Positions 32,898 through 41,524 of a stretch of DNA of 64,000 nucleotides are shown here, piece by piece. The DNA is from Micromonospora_J zhanjiangensis. GTDB lineage: Bacteria; Actinomycetota; Actinomycetes; Mycobacteriales; Micromonosporaceae. The stretch is from positions 1 through 64,000 of the forward strand of contig NZ_JBHSBN010000004.1 of NCBI RefSeq assembly GCF_042650605.1, read 5' to 3'. Every line of letters starts with the position of its first letter. The stretch's first letter is position 1. The notes under the pieces are model-generated. The model saw only the letters and a list, made by a program, of their open reading frames with translations, did not search any database and was not told the origin of the DNA. Made by a program: the position numbers and the translations under genes.

Positions 32898-33803
32898 TCA
32901 GGCGGTTCGGTCGAACCGGCGCGCCTCGCGGGTGAGGTGGGTCAGGAACCGGTCCACCGCGGGCGGCCCGGTCCGGCCCGAGACGGTGGCGGCGTAGACG
33001 CGGCGGACCGGCTCGTCCTCGTCCCGCAACCGGAGCAGTGTGATGTCGGCGGGTGTGCCCCGGGCGGCCAGAGCCGGCACGAGCGCGACGCCGAGTCCCG
33101 CCGCGACGCAGCCGAGCTTCCCGGTCCACTCCGCGGCGACGATGTCGATCCTCGGCCGGAAGCCACTGGGCAGGCTGGCCCGCAGCAGCGTCTCCTCGGC
33201 GGTGGCCGAGCCGGCGATGAACGAGTCGTCGGCCAGTTCGGCCAGTCGGACGGTGCGCCGCCCGGCCAGCCGGTGCTCCCGGGAGACCGCCACCAGCAAC
33301 CGCTCGTCCAGCAGATGGCGCAGGTCGAACCGGGAACGGTCGATCTCGTCCGCCGGCACGCAGCTCACCACCGCGACGTCGGCGTCCCCGGCGAGCAGCC
33401 GGTCCAACAGGGCGGGCGTCAACCCTTCCACGAGGGACGAGGCGATCTCCGGGTGCGCGCGGCGGAAGGCCGCCAGGGCCCGGGGGACGAGCGCCGCGAC
33501 GGCGGTCGGGAACGCGCCCACCCGTACCCGGCCGTGCCGCAGGCCGCGCAGGTCCTCGACGTCGCGCCGGGCGGCGGTGAGCCGGTCGAGTACCGCCTCG
33601 GCGTGCGGCAGCAGCGTCCGGCCCTCCTCGGTGAGCGCCACGCCGCGCGGCAGCCGGTCGAACAGGCGGGACCCGATCTCCGCCTCCAGCGTCGCGACCT
33701 GCCGGGAGACAGCCGACTGGGTGAAGCCGAGCCGGCCGGCGGCGGCCGTGACCGAACCGTCCCGCGCGACGGCGCGGAACACCTCCAGCAGTTGGGTCTC
33801 CAT
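32898..33803 (-). CDS. LysR-family transcriptional regulator
   Basis: 301 residues from ATG 33801-33803 (METQLLEVFRAVARDGSVTA); the ATG at 33812 is an alternative. HTH at 15-60 (AAGRLGFTQSAVSRQVATLE), effector domain from 90 on (GRVRVGAFPTAVAALVPRAL, CVAAGLGVALVPALAARGTP). It is divergent from the dehydrogenase/RidA pair at 33884-35133, the usual placement for a LysR activator of adjacent genes. No T-N11-A box could be singled out with certainty in the 80-base gap. Confidence 0.85.
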   Translation of the reverse strand: METQLLEVFRAVARDGSVTAAAGRLGFTQSAVSRQVATLEAEIGSRLFDRLPRGVALTEEGRTLLPHAEAVLDRLTAARRDVEDLRGLRHGRVRVGAFPTAVAALVPRALAAFRRAHPEIASSLVEGLTPALLDRLLAGDADVAVVSCVPADEIDRSRFDLRHLLDERLLVAVSREHRLAGRRTVRLAELADDSFIAGSATAEETLLRASLPSGFRPRIDIVAAEWTGKLGCVAAGLGVALVPALAARGTPADITLLRLRDEDEPVRRVYAATVSGRTGPPAVDRFLTHLTREARRFDRTA

Positions 33804-33883
33804 CCAACCCATGCTACTTCGGAATGGCAGCGATGCCGAAGATTCGTTGGTCGCATCCCTCCGCCCGATCTAGCGTTGCCGCC

Positions 33884-34714
33884 ATGAGAGACGTCGCGGT
33901 GCTGGGCACCGGAAACATGGGCGGCGCGATCGCGGCCCGGTTGCTGGCCGCCGGCTGCCGGGTCACGGTGTGGAACCGGACCCCGGCCCGGGTCGAGGCG
34001 CTCGTCGAGGCGGGGGCCGTGGCCGCCGGAACGCCGGCCGGGGCGGTCGCGGGGGCGGAGCTGGTGGTCATCATGCTGACCGACGCCGCCGCCGTCGAGG
34101 CCGCCCTGTTCGGCGCCGACGGCGCCGCCGCGGCCGTCGGCCCGGAGACGGTCGTCGCGCAGATGTCCACCCTCGGACCCGACGAGGTACGGCGGATCGC
34201 CGCGCGGTTGCCGGCCGTACCGTTCGTCGACGCCCCGGTCCTGGGCAGCGTCGGCGCGGTCACGGCGGGCACGCTGACCATCCTCTGCGGCGGTGCGGCC
34301 GACGCCCTGGACCGCGCCGAGCCCGTGCTGCGGCGGCTCGGCACGGTCCGCCGCTGCGGCCCGGTCGGCGCCGCGGCGGCCCTGAAACTCGTGGCGAACA
34401 CCGCGCTGGTGACCGCCCTCGGCGCGCTCGCCGACACCCTCGCCGTCGCCGACGCGGTCGGCGTCGACCGGACCACGGCGCTCGACGTCCTCGCTGCCGG
34501 CCCGTTGGGCGCGGCGGTGCGCCGGGCGACCGCGACCGGGGCGTCGTTCGCCGTCGCGTTGGCCGCCAAGGACGCCCGTCTCGCCCTGCGCGAGGCGCCG
34601 GACGCGTCGCTGCTCGCCGCGGCCCTGCAGCTGTCGACCACCGTCCCGGACCAGACCGCGGACGTGGCGGCCCTGGTCAGCCCGGAGAACCGACTCACCC
34701 TGGAGAACAGATGA
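33884..34714 (+). CDS. NAD(P)-dependent beta-hydroxyacid dehydrogenase family protein
   Basis: 276 residues from ATG 33884. Rossmann start VAVLGTGNMGGAIAARLLAA. The substrate signature FVDAPVLGSVGAVTAGTLTI and the catalytic Lys region GAAAALKLVANTALVTALGA (Lys in ALKLVANT) fit the 3-hydroxyisobutyrate dehydrogenase/imine reductase superfamily. Coupled by ATGA to a RidA protein, it may oxidise or reduce an amino-acid-derived acid or imine, with RidA clearing reactive enamines. The substrate is unknown. Confidence 0.85.
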   Translation: MRDVAVLGTGNMGGAIAARLLAAGCRVTVWNRTPARVEALVEAGAVAAGTPAGAVAGAELVVIMLTDAAAVEAALFGADGAAAAVGPETVVAQMSTLGPDEVRRIAARLPAVPFVDAPVLGSVGAVTAGTLTILCGGAADALDRAEPVLRRLGTVRRCGPVGAAAALKLVANTALVTALGALADTLAVADAVGVDRTTALDVLAAGPLGAAVRRATATGASFAVALAAKDARLALREAPDASLLAAALQLSTTVPDQTADVAALVSPENRLTLENR

Positions 34715-35133
34715 ACGTCACCCTGGACAACCCGTCGACCGTCGCCGCACCGTTCGGCGACCGCTTCGCGCACGTCGCCCGCCTGGACCTGCCCGGCGGG
34801 GCGTTGCTCGTCCTCGCCGGGCAGGTCGCCGTCGACGACACCGGCGCCGTGGTGGCACCGGGAGACGCCGGCGCCCAGGCCGCGCGGATCTTCGAGATCA
34901 TCGACGGAGTGCTCGCGGCGCACGGCGCCACCCTCGCCGACGTGGTGCAGATCCGCACCTACATGACGAACCTGGACGACCTGCCCGCGTACGCCGCGGT
35001 GCGCCGCCGGCTGTTCCCCGCCGCCCCGGGCACGGTGCCGCCGACCAGCACCACCGTCGAGGTCAGCCGGCTCTTCCTGCCCGGCGCGGTCCTGGAGGTC
35101 GAGGTCACCGCGGCGGTACGGACGACCGCCTGA
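34711..35133 (+). CDS. RidA-family enamine/imine deaminase
   Basis: 140 residues starting inside the upstream stop (ATGA). The RidA signature is clear: VLAGQVAVDDTGAVVAPGDA, VVQIRTYMTNLDDLPAYAAV (with the conserved Arg) and PPTSTTVEVSRLFLPGAVLE at the C-terminus (Glu near the active site). The trimeric enzyme hydrolyses reactive enamine/imine intermediates. Pairing with a dehydrogenase under LysR control suggests a small amino acid or amine utilisation unit. Confidence 0.88.
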   Translation: MNVTLDNPSTVAAPFGDRFAHVARLDLPGGALLVLAGQVAVDDTGAVVAPGDAGAQAARIFEIIDGVLAAHGATLADVVQIRTYMTNLDDLPAYAAVRRRLFPAAPGTVPPTSTTVEVSRLFLPGAVLEVEVTAAVRTTA

Positions 35134-35148
35134 ACCCGCGACCGGCGG

Positions 35149-36576
35149 TCAGGCCAGGCCGTCGGCGAAGCACCGGGCGAGCAGGTGGAGGCCCTCGGCC
35201 ACCCGCTCGGTGGGGACGGCGCCGTAACCGAGCACCAGGCCGGCCGAGCGGCGGCCGCCGGCGTGGTAGTCGGCGAGTTCGGCAACGGCGACACCGAGGC
35301 CGGCCGCCCGCTCGACCACGCCGGCCAGGTCGACGGGCACACCCGGTCGTAGTCGCGCGCACACGTGCAGGCCGGCCGTGGACGGCACCGGGTCCAGCCG
35401 GTCGGCGAGGTCGGTCCGCAGCGCCCTGTCGATCAGGTCCCGCCGCTGCGCGTAGACCCGGGTCGCCTTGCGCACGTGCCGGGGCAGTTCGCCCGAGTCG
35501 ATGAAGCGGGCCAGGGCCGCCTGGGTGACGAGGTCGCCGTGCCAGTCGGTGAGCTGCTTCGCGGCCAGCAACGCGGATCGCAGCGACGCGGGGGCGACCA
35601 GGAAACCGAGACGCAGCACGGGCAGCAGTGTCTTGGAGAAGGTGCCGACGTAGACGACCTTGCCGGTCCGGTCCAGGGTCTGCAACGGGTCGAGTGGTCG
35701 CGCCGAGAAGCGGAACTCGCTGTCGTAGTCGTCCTCGACGACTACCGCGTCCCGGCCGGCGACCCAGTCCAGCAGCGCCGCGCGGCGGGCCATCGACATC
35801 GGCGTGCCCAGCGGGAACTGGTGCGACGGGGTGACGTAGACCAGCCGCGCGTCGTCGGGGAGCGCGTCGACGTCCAGCCCTTCGTCGTCGACGGGGACCG
35901 GCACGACGCGCGCGCCGAGGCTGTGGAACAGCCGCCGGGCCGGTGGGTAGCCGGGCTCCTCGACCGCCACCCGGTCACCCGGCTCGATCATGACTCGGCC
36001 GATCAGATCCAGGGCCTGTTGGGCGCCCTGGGTGACGACGACGTCGTCGGGCCGGACCCGCACCGAACGGGCCAGCCCGACGTACCGGGAGATGGCGGCC
36101 CGCAGGTCCGGGTGGCCCGCCGGGCCGTCGTAGCCGTGCGGAAGGGGCGCGGTGCGCAGTTCGGCGGTGACCAGCCGGCGCCAGGTCGCGAGGGGGAACA
36201 GCCCGGTGTCCGGGGTGCCGAGCCGGAAGTCGTGGACCGGCTCCAGGCCGGTGTCGGTGGTCGGGCCCGCGGACGCCCAGAGCGCCCGGGGACGTACCCC
36301 GCCGGCCGGCGGCGAGGGAGGCCGTAAGCGGGCCACCGGGTCGACCGTCACGAAGGTCCCCGCGCCGACCCGGGCGACCAGCAGGCCCTCGGCGGTCAAC
36401 CGTTCGTAGGCGACGGCGACCGTGTTGCGGGCGACGTCGAGCCGGCGGGCCAGTTCGCGGGTTGCTGGTAGCCGTTCTCCGGGCCGCAGCCGGCCGTCCA
36501 GGATCGCGTCCAGCAACTGCCGGTGGATCCGGGTCGCGCGATCGCCCGGACCGGCCAGGCTGACGTGTACGTCCAT
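35149..36576 (-). CDS. MocR/PdxR-type GntR regulator with aminotransferase domain
   Basis: 475 residues from ATG 36574-36576. The N-terminal winged helix (about 10-75: ATRIHRQLLDAILDGRLRPG, ELARRLDVARNTVAVAYERL) is joined to a fold-type I aminotransferase domain. PLP attachment is at Lys315 in GTFSKTLLPVLRLGF; VVTQGAQQALDLIGRVMIEP and EDDYDSEFRF are further family blocks. Such proteins sense PLP or an amino acid and often activate vitamin B6 or amino acid genes. It is divergent from the DsbA-like gene at 36677, with an ATTGG/CCAAT palindrome in the gap. Confidence 0.9.
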   Translation of the reverse strand: MDVHVSLAGPGDRATRIHRQLLDAILDGRLRPGERLPATRELARRLDVARNTVAVAYERLTAEGLLVARVGAGTFVTVDPVARLRPPSPPAGGVRPRALWASAGPTTDTGLEPVHDFRLGTPDTGLFPLATWRRLVTAELRTAPLPHGYDGPAGHPDLRAAISRYVGLARSVRVRPDDVVVTQGAQQALDLIGRVMIEPGDRVAVEEPGYPPARRLFHSLGARVVPVPVDDEGLDVDALPDDARLVYVTPSHQFPLGTPMSMARRAALLDWVAGRDAVVVEDDYDSEFRFSARPLDPLQTLDRTGKVVYVGTFSKTLLPVLRLGFLVAPASLRSALLAAKQLTDWHGDLVTQAALARFIDSGELPRHVRKATRVYAQRRDLIDRALRTDLADRLDPVPSTAGLHVCARLRPGVPVDLAGVVERAAGLGVAVAELADYHAGGRRSAGLVLGYGAVPTERVAEGLHLLARCFADGLA

Positions 36577-36591
36577 CGGCGGCGATCCTAC

Positions 36592-36602
36592 ATTGGCCCA
36601 AT
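36592..36602. promoter_or_regulatory. ATTGG-C-CCAAT palindrome, possible MocR site
   Basis: A perfect 5+5 inverted repeat 16 bases upstream of the MocR-type start, followed by further AATTG-like half sites up to 36620. MocR proteins bind repeated short half sites. This cluster in the 100-base divergent gap is a good candidate, but the motif is short. Confidence 0.45.
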
Positions 36603-36676
36603 CAAATTGAGCAGAATTGGCACTTCCGCAGACCAATCTTCGCAGCTTGAATCAATACGCGAAGAGGGGGGTTCCG

Positions 36677-37294
36677 ATGACCGTCATCGACATGTGGTTC
36701 GACCCGAAGTGCCCGTGGGCCTGGAACACCTCCCGGTGGCTGGTGGAGGTCGAACGGGTCCGGGACGTGCAGGTGCGGTTCCACGTGATGAGCCTGTGGC
36801 TGCTCAACCAGGGCCGGGAAGGCCTGGAGCCGTGGTACGCGCAGTGGCTGACGGACACCCTCGGCCCGGTTCGGGTGCTCACCGCCGCCGAGCAGAAGTA
36901 CGGCGATCCGGTGCTGCGGGACCTCTACACCGCGTTCGGTAACCGCATCCACCACGACCGCGCGCCGATCGGGCGTGACCTGTACGTCGGCGCGCTGGCC
37001 GAACTGGGCCTGGACACCGGTCTCGCCGACGCGGCCGAGGTGCCCGACCACGACGACGCGCTCCGGCGCAGCCATCACGCGGGGCTGGACCCGGTGGGGG
37101 AGGACCTCGGCACCCCGGCGATCCACGTACCCGGGCCGGACGGCTCGGTCACCGCGTTCTTCGGTCCGGTGGTGAGCCCGGTGCCGCGCGGCGAGGACGC
37201 CGGCCGGTTGTGGGACGGGGTGCTGCTGGTCGCCGGCACGCCGGGCTTCTTCGAACTCAAGCGCGGTCGCACCGGCAGCCCCCGCGTCGACTGA
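36677..37294 (+). CDS. DsbA-family thioredoxin-fold protein (CPWA motif)
   Basis: 205 residues from ATG 36677 (GAGGGGGG upstream). MTVIDMWFDPKCPWAWNTSR has a single active-site Cys12 in CPWA, lacking the second Cys of CxxC, as in the mycothiol-linked DsbA-like/FrnE-type proteins of actinomycetes. The helical insert (LTDTLGPVRVLTAAEQKYGD) and GTPAIHVPGPDGSVTAFFGP with the cis-Pro loop complete the fold. No signal peptide, so it is cytoplasmic. It may act in mycothiol-dependent isomerisation or reduction. It is divergent from the MocR-type regulator. Confidence 0.85.
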   Translation: MTVIDMWFDPKCPWAWNTSRWLVEVERVRDVQVRFHVMSLWLLNQGREGLEPWYAQWLTDTLGPVRVLTAAEQKYGDPVLRDLYTAFGNRIHHDRAPIGRDLYVGALAELGLDTGLADAAEVPDHDDALRRSHHAGLDPVGEDLGTPAIHVPGPDGSVTAFFGPVVSPVPRGEDAGRLWDGVLLVAGTPGFFELKRGRTGSPRVD

Positions 37295-37371
37295 CCGACT
37301 CCGGCGCGGTCGCGCGGGTCGTCCACGCGTCGACCGACGAACATCCATCACGCACGGACAAGGAGCGGTTC

Positions 37372-38640
37372 TTGCCCCGGATCATCCCGCCCGCCGGCCC
37401 GCCGCGGGTGCTGGCCCTGGCCCAGTTGGTCAACTCCATCGGCGACGGCTCGTTCTACGCCTGCTCCGCCCTGTTCTTCATCCGGGTGGTCGGACTGTCC
37501 CCGGCCCAGGTCGGGATCGCCCTGACCGTGGGTTGGTCGGCCGGCATCCTGGCCGGGGTGCCCGCCGGCCAGTTGGCGGACCGGTACGGGTCGCGCCGGA
37601 TGACGACGGTCTTCGCCGTGGCCACCGCCGTGGCGCTGAGCGCCTTTCTGGTGATCCGCTCCTTCCCGGTTTTCGTGCTGCTGGCCTGCGGTTACGCGTG
37701 CTGCCAGGCGGGGTTGACCGCCAGCCGGCAGGCACTACTGGCCGGGCTGGTCGAGCCGGAGCAGCGGACAGTGGTGCGCGCACACCTGCAGTCGACGGCA
37801 AATGCCGGCCTGGCGATCGGTGCGGGGCTGGGCGGGTTGGCGCTCTGGGCGGACACCGCGCCCGCGTACCTGATGGTCTTCGGACTGGACGCGGTGAGCT
37901 TCCTGGTCGCCGCGGCGGTGGTGCGCGGGCTTCCGGAGGCGCCGCCGGTGCCGCCGGTGCCGACGGTGCGGTCCGCGCCGGTACGGCGGCTGGCCGTCCT
38001 GCGGGACCACCCGTACGCCCTGATCACCATGTTGAACGCGATCATGTATCTGAACATGCCGTTGCTCAGCCTGGCGCTGCCGCTGTGGGTCGCCCAGCGC
38101 ACCGACGCGCCGAAACCGATGAGCGCGGTGCTGCTCGCCGTCAACATGCTCCTGGTGATGCTGTTGCAGGTCCGGGTGGCCCGATCGGTGACCGACCCCC
38201 GTACCGCGGGTCGGGCCAGCGGACACGCCGGCTGGGTGCTGCTCGTCGCCTGCGCCGGCTACGCCCTCTCCGGGGTGGTCGGCGGCGCGTGGGCCGCCGC
38301 GGCGGTGCTCCTCGCCGCCGCCGTGGTGCAGGTCTTCGGCGAGATGCTGCAGGCCGGCAGCAGTTGGGAACTGGGCTTCGCGCTGGCACCACCCGAACGG
38401 CAGGGCCAGTACCAGGGCTTCTTCGGCATGGCGCCGCAGGTCGCGCGGATGCTGGGCCCGGTCCTGCTCACCACGCTGCTGATCGGCTGGGGCACCCCCG
38501 GCTGGTTGCTGCTCGGCGGCCTGTTCCTGACCGCCGGCCTGGCCATGGGCCCGGCGGTACGCCTCGCCGAACGTCACCGGGCCGGCGTCGGTGAGCGCTC
38601 CGGGCGCGCCACGCTGGCCCCGTCGCCCGCAAGGGCGTAA
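37372..38640 (+). CDS. Major facilitator superfamily transporter
   Basis: 422 residues. TTG 37372 is chosen because AAGGAG stands seven bases upstream, and the longer frame from 37210 overlaps the DsbA-like gene without a ribosome site. About 12 hydrophobic segments are present; ADRYGSRRM is the loop 2-3 motif A (after TM2). It ends in a short Arg/Ala-rich tail. It is a drug/proton antiporter or metabolite exporter of the DHA1-like type; the substrate is unknown. Confidence 0.85.
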   Translation: MPRIIPPAGPPRVLALAQLVNSIGDGSFYACSALFFIRVVGLSPAQVGIALTVGWSAGILAGVPAGQLADRYGSRRMTTVFAVATAVALSAFLVIRSFPVFVLLACGYACCQAGLTASRQALLAGLVEPEQRTVVRAHLQSTANAGLAIGAGLGGLALWADTAPAYLMVFGLDAVSFLVAAAVVRGLPEAPPVPPVPTVRSAPVRRLAVLRDHPYALITMLNAIMYLNMPLLSLALPLWVAQRTDAPKPMSAVLLAVNMLLVMLLQVRVARSVTDPRTAGRASGHAGWVLLVACAGYALSGVVGGAWAAAAVLLAAAVVQVFGEMLQAGSSWELGFALAPPERQGQYQGFFGMAPQVARMLGPVLLTTLLIGWGTPGWLLLGGLFLTAGLAMGPAVRLAERHRAGVGERSGRATLAPSPARA

Positions 38641-38830
38641 GACTGGTTCCGCTCCACCGCGGCCGCCACGCCGCCGAAATTCCGATCATGCGGCCGCCAG
38701 TTCTGTCGTACCCCGGGTGTACTTCTGGTCGGGTCGGAGTGCCAGGGCGACAACGGACTCCTGGCCCGGCCGGGCGATCGCGGACGGGACGGGTCGGACC
38801 GGTCGCCCGACGAGGCGGAAGGCGGGAGAC

Positions 38831-39946
38831 ATGAGCGGTGTACGGGTCCTGGTGGGTACGCGCAAGGGCGCGTTCATCCTGACCTCGGACGGCAAACGTG
38901 CCGACTGGACGGTGGACGGGCCGCATTTCGGCGGCTGGGAGATCTACCACGTGGCCGGCTCCCCGGCGGACCCGGACCGGCTGTACGCGTCCCAGTCCGG
39001 CGGCTGGTTCGGCCAGCTGATCCAGCGGTCCGACGACGGGGGCCGCAGCTGGGCGCCGGTCGACAACGACTTCGCCTACGCCGGCGACGTGGGCCAGCAC
39101 CTGTGGTACGACGGCACCCCGCGCCCGTGGGAGTTCAAGCGGATCTGGCACCTCGAACCGTCCCGCGACGACCCCGACACCGTCTACGCCGGCGCCGAGG
39201 ACGCGGCGCTCTACGTGAGCCGGGACGGCGGCCGCAAGTGGGAGGAGCTGACCGCCCTGCGTACCCATCCGACCGGCCCGACCTGGCAACCCGGCGCCGG
39301 TGGGATGTGCCTGCACACGATCATTCTGGATCCGGTGCACCGGGACCGGATCTACGTCGCGATCTCGGCCGCGGGCGCGTTCCGCAGCGACGACGCCGGC
39401 GCGAGCTGGCTGCCGATCAACAAGGGCCTGCGGTCCGGAGAGATCCCCGACCAGGACGCCGAGGTGGGCCACTGCGTGCACCGGCTCGCCCAGCATCCGA
39501 CCCGGCCCGACACCCTCTTCATGCAGAAGCACTGGGACGTCATGCGCACCGACGACGCCGGGGCGAGCTGGCGGGAGGTCAGCGGAGACCTGCCGTCCGA
39601 CTTCGGCTTCCCGATCGCGGTGCACGCGCACGAACCGGAGACGGTCTACGTCGTACCGATCAAGAGCGACTCCGAGCACTTCCCGCCGGAGGGGAGGCTG
39701 CGGGTCTACCGCAGCCGTACCGGCGGCGGCGAGTGGGAGCCGCTGACCGTGGGGTTGCCGCAGTCGCACTGCTACGTCAACGTGCTGCGGGACGCGATGG
39801 CCGTCGACACGCTGGACGAGTGCGGGATCTACTTCGGCACCACCGGCGGACAGGTCTACCGCTCGGCCGACAACGGCGACAGTTGGGCGCCGATCGTCCG
39901 CGACCTGCCCGCCGTGCTGTCGGTGGAAGTCCAGGTGTTGCCGTGA
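38831..39946 (+). CDS. Beta-propeller (sialidase/BNR-type, Ycf48-like) protein
   Basis: 371 residues from ATG 38831. It contains repeated Asp-box-like blocks: SQSGGWFGQLIQRSDDGGRS, ALYVSRDGGRKWEE, AFRSDDAGASW, VMRTDDAGASW, VYRSADNGDSW. These mark a six- or seven-bladed propeller of the WD40/YVTN/BNR superfamily. No signal peptide is present, so it is likely cytoplasmic and non-enzymatic or an unusual glycosidase. The stop overlaps the GTG of the MoaD-like gene (GTGA), implying obligate co-translation and probably a physical complex. Confidence 0.82.
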   Translation: MSGVRVLVGTRKGAFILTSDGKRADWTVDGPHFGGWEIYHVAGSPADPDRLYASQSGGWFGQLIQRSDDGGRSWAPVDNDFAYAGDVGQHLWYDGTPRPWEFKRIWHLEPSRDDPDTVYAGAEDAALYVSRDGGRKWEELTALRTHPTGPTWQPGAGGMCLHTIILDPVHRDRIYVAISAAGAFRSDDAGASWLPINKGLRSGEIPDQDAEVGHCVHRLAQHPTRPDTLFMQKHWDVMRTDDAGASWREVSGDLPSDFGFPIAVHAHEPETVYVVPIKSDSEHFPPEGRLRVYRSRTGGGEWEPLTVGLPQSHCYVNVLRDAMAVDTLDECGIYFGTTGGQVYRSADNGDSWAPIVRDLPAVLSVEVQVLP

Positions 39947-40254
39947 TCCGGGTGGTCCTCCCGGCCCACCTGCGAAACCTGGCGCACGTCACCGGCGAGG
40001 TACGCCTCGACCTGCCCGGCCCGCAGAGGGCCGGGCGGGTGACGCAGGGCGAGGTGCTGGACGCCCTGGAGGCGCGTTACCCGATGCTGCTCGGCACGAT
40101 CCGGGACCGGCGCAGCGGTCGACGCCGGGCGTTCGTCCGGTTCTACGCCTGCGAGGAGGACCTCTCCAACGCCCCGCCCGAGGCGCCGCTGCCCGAGCGG
40201 GTGGTGGCCGGCGAGGAGCCGTTCATCATCCTCGGCGCGATGGCCGGCGGATAA
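39943..40254 (+). CDS. MoaD/ThiS-like ubiquitin-fold sulfur carrier
   Basis: 103 residues starting GTG 39943, inside the propeller stop. A beta-grasp fold is suggested by VIRVVLPAHLRNLAHVTGEV, EVLDALEARYPMLLGTIRD and the closing PFIILGAMAGG. The terminal Gly-Gly is the activation site of MoaD/ThiS-type sulfur carriers. The usual MoaE/ThiF partners are not nearby. The pairing with a beta-propeller recurs in actinobacteria (from memory) but its role is not established. Confidence 0.8.
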   Translation: MIRVVLPAHLRNLAHVTGEVRLDLPGPQRAGRVTQGEVLDALEARYPMLLGTIRDRRSGRRRAFVRFYACEEDLSNAPPEAPLPERVVAGEEPFIILGAMAGG

Positions 40255-40308
40255 CCGCGCGCCGGCCGGGCGAGGCGGACGGGCCGGACGCGAGGTCGAA
40301 ATCCGGCG

Positions 40309-41481
40309 TCACACCTCGGGCAGCCCGACGTAGTTCTCGGCCAGGCTGGTCGCGTACGCCCGGGAGGTCGCCACGTAGTGCAGGGTCGAGGTCTGCAACT
40401 TCGCCTCGTACGGGTCCTGGTCGTCCAGCCGGTGCAGCATCGAGGTCATCCACCAGGAGAAGTGCTGGGCCCGCCAGACCCGGCGCAGGGCGGTGTCCGA
40501 GTAGGCGTCCAGCAGGTCGGTGCGGCCCGAGTCGTACCAGGCGGCGAGGGCGTCACCGAGCAGCGCCACGTCGGCCAGCGCCAGGTTCATCCCCTTGGCG
40601 CCGGTCGGCGGGACGATGTGCACCGCGTCGCCGGCGAGGTAGAGCCGTTCCCAGCGCATCGGCTCGACCACGAAGCTGCGCATCGGGGTGATGCTCTTCT
40701 CCAGGACCGGACCCTCGGTGAGTGACCAGTCCGGCACCGTCTCCAGCCGGGTCCGCAACTCGGCCCAGATCCGCTCGTCCGGCCAGTTCGCGATGTCCTC
40801 GTCCGGGGCCACCTGGAGGTAGAGCCGGGAGATCTGCGGGGACCGCATGCTGTAGAGGGCGAACCCGCGCTCGTGGTTGGCGTAGATCAGCTCGTCCACC
40901 GCGGGCGGCGCGGCGGCCAGCACACCCAGCCAGGCGAACGGGTACGTCCGCTCGTACGTGGTCAGCACGCCCTCCGGCACGGCGGCGCGGCTCACCCCGT
41001 GGAAGCCGTCGCAGCCGGCCACGAAGTCGCAGCGCAGTTCGGCGTCCCGCCCGCCCTGGCGGAACCGGACCACCGGCGAGTCGGAGTCCAACCCGGCCAG
41101 GCCCGTCGCCTCCGCCTCGAACAGGATCGGCCCGCCGACCGCGAGCCGGGCGGCGATCAGGTCCTTGACCACCTCCTGCTGTCCGTAGACGGTGATCGCC
41201 CGGCCGGTCAGCTCGGTCATCGGCACCCGGTGCGACCGTCCGTCGAAGCGCAGCTCGATCCCCTCGTGGCGCAGTCCCTCGCGGTCCAGCCGGTCGGCCA
41301 GCCCGGCCCGCCGCAGCAGGTCCACCGAGCCCTGTTCGAGCACCCCGGCCCGGAGCCGGTGCTCGACGTACTCCCGGCTCTGCCGTTCCAGCACCACCGA
41401 GGAGATGCCGTGCCGGTGCAGCAGGTGCGCGAGCATCAGCCCGGCCGGTCCCGCCCCGACGATGCCGACCTGGGTACGCAT
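40309..41481 (-). CDS. pobA: 4-hydroxybenzoate 3-monooxygenase
   Basis: 390 residues, the standard PobA length. The FAD fingerprint QVGIVGAGPAGLMLAHLLHR, the DG motif region CDFVAGCDGFHGVSR and the GD motif LAGDAVHIVPPTGAKGMNLA are all present. It hydroxylates 4-hydroxybenzoate to protocatechuate with NAD(P)H. It follows the aldehyde dehydrogenase gene (43 bases apart, same strand) and is encoded beside the pca genes that consume its product. Confidence 0.93.
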   Translation of the reverse strand: MRTQVGIVGAGPAGLMLAHLLHRHGISSVVLERQSREYVEHRLRAGVLEQGSVDLLRRAGLADRLDREGLRHEGIELRFDGRSHRVPMTELTGRAITVYGQQEVVKDLIAARLAVGGPILFEAEATGLAGLDSDSPVVRFRQGGRDAELRCDFVAGCDGFHGVSRAAVPEGVLTTYERTYPFAWLGVLAAAPPAVDELIYANHERGFALYSMRSPQISRLYLQVAPDEDIANWPDERIWAELRTRLETVPDWSLTEGPVLEKSITPMRSFVVEPMRWERLYLAGDAVHIVPPTGAKGMNLALADVALLGDALAAWYDSGRTDLLDAYSDTALRRVWRAQHFSWWMTSMLHRLDDQDPYEAKLQTSTLHYVATSRAYATSLAENYVGLPEV

Positions 41482-41524
41482 CAGAGCCTCCTCGGGCAGA
41501 CCGGACGGCCGCGCGCCGGCCGGT

